Below, piece by piece: positions 58,261 through 64,000 of a stretch of 64,000 nucleotides of DNA. The notes under the pieces were generated by a model. It saw only the letters and a list, made by a program, of their open reading frames with translations, did no database searches and was not told where the DNA came from. Source of the stretch: Amycolatopsis methanolica 239 (GTDB lineage Bacteria; Actinomycetota; Actinomycetes; Mycobacteriales; Pseudonocardiaceae); assembly GCF_000739085.1 (NCBI RefSeq), contig NZ_CP009110.1, positions 4,960,001 through 5,024,000 on the forward strand, in the 5' to 3' direction. Every line of letters begins with the position of its first letter. The stretch's first letter is position 1. Made by a program: the position numbers and the translations under genes.

Positions 58261-58872
58261 TCAGCGCGTGCCGGCGGCGCGCATCGCGATCCACTGCCGC
58301 ATCGCGTACTCGACCAGCGTGATCAGCGTCTGCTTGGTCGACTCGCGGTCACGGGCGTCGCAGCGCACGATCGGGATGCTCTCGTCGATCGCCAGCGCCT
58401 CGCGCACGTCGCTCAGCTCGTGGTGGAGCTGACCGTCGAAGGTGTTGACGCCGATGATGTAGGGCAGCCTGCGGTCCTCGAAGAAGTCGACGGGCGCGAA
58501 CGAGTCCGCGAGCCGCCGCGTGTCCGCGAGCACCACGGCGCCGATCGCGCCCTTCACCAGGTCGTCCCACATGAACCAGAACCGCTGCTGACCCGGCGTC
58601 CCGAACAGGTACAGGATCAGGTCGCTGTCCAGGGACACGCGGCCGAAGTCCATAGCCACGGTGGTGGTGGCCTTGTTGGGTGTCTGGTCGAGGTTGTCGA
58701 TGCCGCGGCTCGCGTCGGTCATCATCGCCTCGGTGGTGAGTGGCACGATCTCCGAGACCGAGCCGACGAAGGTGGTCTTGCCGGCACCGAAGCCACCGGC
58801 CACCACGATCTTGGCCGAGGTCATGGTCTGCGGCGCGGTCTGCCGCGGTGCCTTAAAGCCGACGGAGTCCAC
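58261..58872 (-). CDS. Conservon Ras-like GTPase (CvnD)
   Basis: A 203-residue small GTP-binding protein: P-loop GGFGAGKTT (26-34), LFGTPGQQRFWFMW as switch II and VNTFDG in place of NKxD. Such CvnD proteins end the conservon of actinomycetes, where they form a membrane-proximal switch with the sensor kinase and roadblock protein. The GTG at 58872 overlaps the DUF742 gene by 20 bp. Upstream 58097-58260 shows no gene. Confidence 0.9.
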   Translation of the reverse strand: MDSVGFKAPRQTAPQTMTSAKIVVAGGFGAGKTTFVGSVSEIVPLTTEAMMTDASRGIDNLDQTPNKATTTVAMDFGRVSLDSDLILYLFGTPGQQRFWFMWDDLVKGAIGAVVLADTRRLADSFAPVDFFEDRRLPYIIGVNTFDGQLHHELSDVREALAIDESIPIVRCDARDRESTKQTLITLVEYAMRQWIAMRAAGTR

Positions 58873-59578
58873 TCAACACCCTTTCCATCAACATGAGATG
58901 CGCCTCGGCGTCGTCGTTGGTCGACATAGTGCGGTGCACCGTGACCAGCCCGGCATCGGCGGCATCGCTGATGAGGACTCTGGCCACGCCGATCGGGACC
59001 CGCAGCAGCGCTGCGATCTCCGCAACCGACCGCGGTGTCCGACATTCTTCCATGATCGAGCGGTGCTCGAACTGCACCGTCAGCGCTCCGGCGTCGAGCC
59101 GGGCGAGGACGGCGTCCTGGACGGAGATCAGCGTCTCCAGTTCCAGGGCGACCCGGGCCTTGGTGCGGCCACCGGTGAGCGCGTACGGGCGCACCACGGC
59201 GGTCTCCTCGGCGGGGTGGATCTCGGGCTCCTCGCGCCGGAACGGCACGGGCCGCGAAGGCTGGGCGGGTTGGACGGGTTCGAAGAACCCGCTGCCCGGC
59301 GAGGAGTCGAACAGGCTCGCCGGCCGGGCCGGGTGCTCCGGCTGGGGCGGCGGAGCGGGTGTCGGCTGCGGCGTCGGCTGTGGCGCGGGGGGCGCCTGCT
59401 CGGCCTGTGGTGCTTCGGGGGCTTCGGCCGTCTCGTTCCCGGGCTGCTGGTCGCGCTGCTTCTTGCGCTTCCGGCGGCCGCGCCCGGAGTCCAGGCTGAA
59501 GCTGTTCATCACGTCGGCGAACGTCGGCTCCGGTTCACCGCCGGACGTCGGGGAGCCACTCTCGGATCCCGTGGTCAT
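58853..59578 (-). CDS. Conservon DUF742 protein (CvnC)
   Basis: A 241-residue protein with a disordered Pro/Gln/Glu-rich N-terminal half and a C-terminal DUF742 domain (about 120-241: VVRPYALTGGRTKARVALELETLI, CRTPRSVAEIAALLRVPIGVARVLISDAA), a winged-helix-like fold. In conservons it sits between roadblock and GTPase and has no known enzymatic role. ATG at 59578; the N-terminal tail is long for the family. Confidence 0.88.
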   Translation of the reverse strand: MTTGSESGSPTSGGEPEPTFADVMNSFSLDSGRGRRKRKKQRDQQPGNETAEAPEAPQAEQAPPAPQPTPQPTPAPPPQPEHPARPASLFDSSPGSGFFEPVQPAQPSRPVPFRREEPEIHPAEETAVVRPYALTGGRTKARVALELETLISVQDAVLARLDAGALTVQFEHRSIMEECRTPRSVAEIAALLRVPIGVARVLISDAADAGLVTVHRTMSTNDDAEAHLMLMERVLSGLRRL

Positions 59579-59585
59579 GTCGGCA

Positions 59586-60026
59586 TCATCCCACCGGTTC
59601 ACCGATCAGGGGCCCCGCGGCCCCCTGCAGCTGAGCCCGCAGTTCGGGGGTGAGGATCTGGCCCACCCGGTCGACCAGCATGGTCATCTCGTAGGCGACC
59701 TGGCCGATGTCGCAGTTCGGGGCGGCCAGGACCGCCAGGCAGGAGCCGTCGCTGATGGACATCAGGATCATGATCCCGAGCTCCATCTCCACGACGGTCT
59801 CGTTGACCGCACCGGCCTCGAAGCACCGCGCCGCGCCCTGGGTCAGGCTGACGAGCCCGGAGGCCACCGCGGCGAGCTGGTCGGCGCGGTCGAGCGGCAA
59901 CCGGTTCGAAGCGGTCAGCAGCAGGCCGTCGGCCGAAACAACCACCGCGTGCGCCACGCCAGGCACACGCTCGGCGAAATCATTGACCAGCCATCCGAAC
60001 TGGTTCTGTGGCTGCGGCGTGGTCAT
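59586..60026 (-). CDS. Conservon roadblock/LC7 protein (CvnB)
   Basis: A 146-residue Roadblock/LC7 domain protein: FGWLVNDFAERVPGVAHAVVVSADGLLLTASNRLP and the strand region VVEMELGIMILMSISDGSCLAVLAAPNCDIGQVAYEM (in pieces). It likely acts as activator of the CvnD GTPase, comparable to MglB with MglA. ATG at 60026 overlaps the kinase stop. Confidence 0.9.
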   Translation of the reverse strand: MTTPQPQNQFGWLVNDFAERVPGVAHAVVVSADGLLLTASNRLPLDRADQLAAVASGLVSLTQGAARCFEAGAVNETVVEMELGIMILMSISDGSCLAVLAAPNCDIGQVAYEMTMLVDRVGQILTPELRAQLQGAAGPLIGEPVG

Positions 60027-63000
60027 TCACCCTCCATGGTTCCTTGATCGGGGTCGGCGGACTGAGCGGTCCGGTGCCTTCCACGCTGAACACCTTGCTG
60101 GAAACTGCTCAGCCTGCCACGCACATCCTGCGGGTCACGACGTGTCCGCGGCGCCGGGGCGGGGGCCCCCGGGGCCAGTGCGCTGCCGGGCAGCAACTGC
60201 TCACCGCGGCGCCGCTTGGGCAGCCCGGCCGCGGTGAAGTTCGAGGGCGGCGACGAGGAGACGGTCTGCACCGCGGCCCAGCTCTCGTCCGACGCGAACG
60301 ACCAGGCGCCGTCCCCGCCTGCCACGGCGTCGCCCTGCCGCCGCTCGCCCTGCGGCTGCTGGCCCTGCGGTTGCTGGCTCTGCGGCTGCGGCTCGGCCGG
60401 GGTGTCCGGCGCGGGTCCCGGCCGCTGGAAGAGGCCGGTGCCCTCGCTGGTGCCGCCGGGCCGCTGGAAGAGGCCCGTGCCCTCGCTCTGGAAGAGACCG
60501 GCGCCGCTGTCCGTACGCGGCTGCCGCTGCGGAAGGCCGCTGTCGGCAGGCTTGGGCTGCCGCTGCGGCAGGCCGGCGCTTGTTTCGGCCTGAGCCGACG
60601 CCGACTGCCGCTGTGGGAGGCCGGTGCCGGTCTCGGTCTGCCGCTGGGGCAGACCACTGCCGGTTTCGCCGGGCTGCCGCTGAGGCAGAGCGGCATCGGC
60701 CTGTGCCGAGACCGGCTGCTGCTGGGACACGCCACTGTCGGTGGACTTGGGCTGCCGCTGCGGCAGGCCACTTGCCGGCTGCGCCTCGCCCCGCGAGGCC
60801 GCCTCGTCCTTGGGCTGCCGCTGGGGCAGACCACTGTCGGCGGGCTTGGGCTGCCGCTGCGGCAGGCCACTTGCCGACTGCGCCTCGCCCCGCGAGGCCG
60901 CCTCGTCCTTGGGCTGCCGCTGGGGCAGGCCCGACTCGGTTCCTTCCGCGTCCTTCGGCTGCGGCAGGCCCGGCCCGGCCTGGGCTGCGGGCTCCTTCGA
61001 CTGAGAGCGCTCGGTCTCCGAGGCCTGCGCGGCAGCCTTCGGCTGGCGGCGCGGCAAGCCGCTGTCCGTCGATCCCGCGGACTTCGGCTCGCTCTTGGGC
61101 AAACCGGCGCCCGTCGGCCCCGCAGTCTTCGGCTCCCGCTGAGGCAGGCCGGCGTCCGTCGATCCTGCGGGCTTCGGCTCGCGCTTGGGCAAGCCGCTGT
61201 CCGACTGCGACTTCGCAGCCTTCGGCTCGCGCCGGGGCAGGTTCTCGTCCGTGGACTTGGCCGAGGCTGGCTCGGCCGTCTTCGGCTGGCGGCGCGGCAG
61301 GCCGGTGTCCGCCGGTTCGGACTGGGCAGGCTTGGCGCCTTCCTTCGCAGAGCCGCCCGCGGCCTTCGGCTCCCGCCGGGGCAGGCCGGCATCCGTCGAC
61401 CCCGCAGCCGTCGGCTCGCGGCCGGGCAAGCCGGCCTCCGCCGCGGGCTGGGCGCTTTCCGAGGCGCCGGGCTTCGGGCGGCGCTGGGGCAGGCCGCTGT
61501 CCAGCTGGGGCGCCTCCGCCGACGGGCGCGGCTTCCGGTCCTCCGCCGAGTCCGCGGCAGCAGCTCCCGGGCGCGGCTGACGGCGCGGCAGCCCACCCTG
61601 CTCAGCCCCCGACGAAGCCTCGCTCGCCGTAGTCGCCGCGCTGCTCTGCGCGCTGGCAGCGCTTTCCGGCGCCGCGGCGCCTTCGGGCTGGTCGCGCTTC
61701 GCGTGGCGGGCCCGGTTCACGCCGCGCTGGAAGCTGCTCAGCCGGCCCCGCACGTCCGCCGGGTCGCGGACCGGGATCTCGCGCTGCGGGTTCGGCGCCG
61801 GGGTCTCCGCCGCGGCGCTGCCGGGCAGCAACTGCTCGCCACGGCGGCGCTTCGGCAGGCCCGCATCGGTGAAGGTCTTGGGCTCCACCTGCGACGCCGC
61901 CTGGACCGCGCGCCAGTTCTCGTCGACCGCGAAGTCCCAGCCGCTGGCCGCCTTGTCGCCCGAGGCGCTCTCCGCCTTGTCCGAAGTGGACTCGGCCGTC
62001 TTCGAAGCGGCGGCCGGCGGGTCGTCGCTGCGGAACCAGGCCGACAGGGTCTCGTCGAAGATCGGCGTCGTCTCGCGGCGCGACGGCGGCGGCGTCGCGG
62101 GCTTCGGCTCGTTCGCCGCCGAGCTCCACCACTCCGACAGCGGGCTGCTGTTCGCCGTGAACAACGCCTTGCCGCTGGGCAGCTCACCCGGCGCGGGCTC
62201 CGGCTCCGGTTCCGCAGGCGCCTCGGCAATGGGAGCCGGGGCGGGCGCCGCAGGCTCCTCCCCCTCCGCCGGGATCGGCGTGAACAACGCGGTGCCGGAG
62301 ATCTCCAGGTCCGACGGCGGCCGCGGCGGCAGCACACCTGAGTGCCCGTTCTGCGTCCAGGACGGGCTGCTCGCCCCGTCGCCCGGCGTCGGCGCCTGAC
62401 CGAAGTTCGCCAGCGCCTCCGGCCGCCCGGCGCCGTTGACCGTGCGCCGCCGCGGCAACGCGGTCGACGGGTCCGGCCGGACCGGGGCGGGCGCGGGCAG
62501 GTCCATCACGAGGTCGGCAGGCACGGTGACGGTGGCCCGCACACCCACGATGTCCTTGCCGCCGTGCAGGACCACGCCGATGTCGTGGCGCCCGGCGAGG
62601 CGCCCGACCACAAACAGGCCCATGCGGCGCGAGGTCGCGAGGTCGACCGTGCCCGCCTCGGTCAGCCGGGCGTTGGCCTCGGCGACCTCGGCCTCGTTCA
62701 TGCCGATGCCCTGGTCGATGATGTCGATGACCAGACCGCCGTGGTCGGCGGCGCGGGTCGTCACCGTCACCTGGGTCTCCGGGGCGGAGAACGCGGTCGC
62801 GTTGTCCAGCAGCTCCGCGACCAGGCGCATCAGGTCGCTCGCCGCGAAGCCGACGATGCGGGCCTCCGGCGGCGTCTGCACGACAACGCGCTGGTACTGC
62901 TCGATCTCCGACACCGCGGCGCGCAGCACGTCGGAGGTGGTGACCGGCTGGCCGGAGCGGCGGCCCGGCTCGGCGCCGGAGAGCACCATCAGGTTCTCGT

Positions 63001-64000
63001 TGTTGCGCCGCATGCGGGTCGCGAGGTGGTCGAGCTGGAACAGCGTCGCGAGCTGGTCGGCGTCCTCCTCGTCCCGCTCCAGCCGCTCGATCAGCTGCAG
63101 CTGCCGCTGCACGAGGCTCTGGCTGCGGCGCGAGAGGTTGACGAACACGCTGCTGTAGCCGGTGCGCATGTTCGCCTGCTCGACCGCGAGGCGCAGCGCC
63201 TGGCTGTGCACCGCGTCGAAGGCCTTGGCCACCTCGCCGATCTCGTCGGTGGTGCCGACCGACAACGGCTGCACGTCGGTGCTCTGCTCGCGGCCCTCCT
63301 GGATGTTCTGCACGGCGGCGGGCAGCTGCCGGTCCGCGACGTCCAGTGCGCCGGCGCGCAGCATCCGCAGCGACTGCAGCAGCTGGCGGGTGATCAGGAT
63401 GACGACCGCGGCGGTGACCACGAGCGCGAGGAACAGCAGCACCGCGAGCAGGCCCGCGTCGGTGCCCGCGCTGTCCGCGAGGTCCGCGGACGTGGTCGTG
63501 AGCTCGTCGCCAAGGCTGTCGCTCACGGTGTTCAACGCGGCGATCACCGACGCCGACACGGCGGTCCACTGCTGGGACGAGATGCCGCGCAGCGCGCTGG
63601 GCACCGACGCGCCCTCCGCCGCGAGCACCCCGTTCACCAGGCGGCTGCGGGTGTTGAAGTCCTGCCCCATCACGGAGCGGTCGAACTGGGCCTCCTGCGC
63701 GGAGCTGGCCGCGGCCCGGAAGTCGGCGAGCCGGTCGGCCAGCCGCAGCTCAGCCGTACGCAGGTCGTTGAGCTGGCTCGGGGTGAGGTTCCCGCGCGCG
63801 ATGCCGTAGCCGAGCAGCGACTGTGTGGTGGACGCCTCCTCCTTCACCACCAGCACGTCGTGCAGCGCGCTCGGTGTGCCGCCGATGGCGTCGTCGCCGA
63901 TGCCGGCGACCAGCGCGGTGTCCAGCCCGATCAGCGATTCGGTCATCTCGCTGTAGGCGGCCAGCGCCTGCACCGCGTCGAGGCGGCCCTCGGCGACCTG
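60023..64000 (-). CDS. Conservon sensor histidine kinase (CvnA) with a long repeat-rich tail, N-terminus outside window
   Basis: At least 1325 residues, open at the right edge. Order on the minus strand: extracytoplasmic nitrate-sensor-like region, a membrane helix (63388-63457), HAMP (about 63200-63380), a dimerisation region ending GAEPGRR, and the ATP-binding domain (ELLDNATAFS, IDIIDQGIGMN, SRRMGLFVVGRLAGRH). Then follows a tail of about 840 residues with more than twenty GLPQRQPK-like units. A conserved block GLPKRRRGEQLLPGS with DVRGRLSSFQ occurs twice, in mid-tail and at the very end. Confidence 0.9.
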   Translation of the reverse strand, partial: QVAEGRLDAVQALAAYSEMTESLIGLDTALVAGIGDDAIGGTPSALHDVLVVKEEASTTQSLLGYGIARGNLTPSQLNDLRTAELRLADRLADFRAAASSAQEAQFDRSVMGQDFNTRSRLVNGVLAAEGASVPSALRGISSQQWTAVSASVIAALNTVSDSLGDELTTTSADLADSAGTDAGLLAVLLFLALVVTAAVVILITRQLLQSLRMLRAGALDVADRQLPAAVQNIQEGREQSTDVQPLSVGTTDEIGEVAKAFDAVHSQALRLAVEQANMRTGYSSVFVNLSRRSQSLVQRQLQLIERLERDEEDADQLATLFQLDHLATRMRRNNENLMVLSGAEPGRRSGQPVTTSDVLRAAVSEIEQYQRVVVQTPPEARIVGFAASDLMRLVAELLDNATAFSAPETQVTVTTRAADHGGLVIDIIDQGIGMNEAEVAEANARLTEAGTVDLATSRRMGLFVVGRLAGRHDIGVVLHGGKDIVGVRATVTVPADLVMDLPAPAPVRPDPSTALPRRRTVNGAGRPEALANFGQAPTPGDGASSPSWTQNGHSGVLPPRPPSDLEISGTALFTPIPAEGEEPAAPAPAPIAEAPAEPEPEPAPGELPSGKALFTANSSPLSEWWSSAANEPKPATPPPSRRETTPIFDETLSAWFRSDDPPAAASKTAESTSDKAESASGDKAASGWDFAVDENWRAVQAASQVEPKTFTDAGLPKRRRGEQLLPGSAAAETPAPNPQREIPVRDPADVRGRLSSFQRGVNRARHAKRDQPEGAAAPESAASAQSSAATTASEASSGAEQGGLPRRQPRPGAAAADSAEDRKPRPSAEAPQLDSGLPQRRPKPGASESAQPAAEAGLPGREPTAAGSTDAGLPRREPKAAGGSAKEGAKPAQSEPADTGLPRRQPKTAEPASAKSTDENLPRREPKAAKSQSDSGLPKREPKPAGSTDAGLPQREPKTAGPTGAGLPKSEPKSAGSTDSGLPRRQPKAAAQASETERSQSKEPAAQAGPGLPQPKDAEGTESGLPQRQPKDEAASRGEAQSASGLPQRQPKPADSGLPQRQPKDEAASRGEAQPASGLPQRQPKSTDSGVSQQQPVSAQADAALPQRQPGETGSGLPQRQTETGTGLPQRQSASAQAETSAGLPQRQPKPADSGLPQRQPRTDSGAGLFQSEGTGLFQRPGGTSEGTGLFQRPGPAPDTPAEPQPQSQQPQGQQPQGERRQGDAVAGGDGAWSFASDESWAAVQTVSSSPPSNFTAAGLPKRRRGEQLLPGSALAPGAPAPAPRTRRDPQDVRGRLSSFQQGVQRGRHRTAQSADPDQGTMEGE
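60746..60928 (-). repeat. 99-bp direct repeat in the kinase tail
   Basis: Bases 60746-60829 and 60845-60928 are the same apart from one base, offset by 99 bp, and encode SGLPQRQPKDEAASRGEAQ twice, 33 residues apart. The near-identity at DNA level points to recent duplication. Confidence 0.85.

Noticed and set aside
60300-61600. CRISPR-like periodic repeats
   Set aside because: The repeats are in frame, vary in length and encode GLPQRQPK-type units of the kinase tail; there are no unique spacers of constant size.

Overview
The window is very GC-rich actinobacterial DNA with many GTG starts, overlapping stop/start codons and short spacers. The gene set combines a KstR-controlled sterol catabolic cluster with a fructose phosphotransferase operon, a fused isobutyryl-CoA mutase and a Streptomyces-type conservon. 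It suggests a Pseudonocardiaceae member close to Amycolatopsis; the genus is an inference. No rRNA, tRNA or CRISPR array was seen.

Sterol part (about 0.6-46 kb). Eleven transcription units or solitary genes carry recognisable cholesterol functions. They are an acyl-CoA synthetase divergent from DUF35-ltp4-ltp3 (0.6-5.5 kb), cyp125 divergent from fadA5 (8.9-11.5 kb), hsaA-hsaD-hsaC-hsaB (21.6-25.0 kb), a KstD-like flavoprotein divergent from kstD-kshA-small Cys protein-kshB-MaoC hydratase (25.1-31.7 kb), chsE1-chsE2-chsH2-chsH1-ltp2 (33.2-37.8 kb), and fadE34 divergent from kstR (43.4-46.1 kb). Ten copies of a box fitting or nearly fitting TNNAACNNGTTNNA lie in front of these units, and the matching repressor KstR is encoded here. 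Together they cover C26 oxidation and side-chain beta-oxidation (CYP125, FadA5, FadE34, ChsE1/E2, ChsH1/H2, Ltp2, the Ltp3/Ltp4 set), ring-B opening (KstD, KshAB) and ring-A cleavage (HsaA-D). The Mce4 importer, HsaEFG, KstR2 and the lower pathway are not in the window.

Genes between the sterol units look unrelated: an ECF sigma factor and DHFR-like pair, an HxlR/quinone-reductase pair with a perfect palindrome between them, a hydrolase, an amidohydrolase-M20 peptidase pair with an MFS transporter, small membrane proteins, a wax-ester synthase/esterase pair, and a lone SNF2 ATPase. Several of these are broken: an IS481 transposase remnant, an amidase with about four frameshifts, an F420-type oxidoreductase, a LysR regulator, a serine hydrolase and a membrane-protein paralogue.

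Right part (46-64 kb). Two tandem luciferase-like oxidoreductases precede deoR-fruK-IIA-IIBC-HPr-Enzyme I, a complete fructose PTS in one operon with a clear promoter. Then come icmF with a strong terminator and a conservon (histidine kinase, roadblock, DUF742, Ras-like GTPase). The kinase has a very long repeat-rich C-terminal tail and its N-terminus runs off the window.

The most unusual signals are structural. The deoR-fruK junction is present in three diverged tandem copies. The 3' end of fadA5 is followed by a decaying array of copies of itself. Two adjacent hairpins share a loop sequence. There is also a Cys-rich 88-residue protein locked between kshA and kshB, and an acidic 35-residue reading frame beside ltp2.
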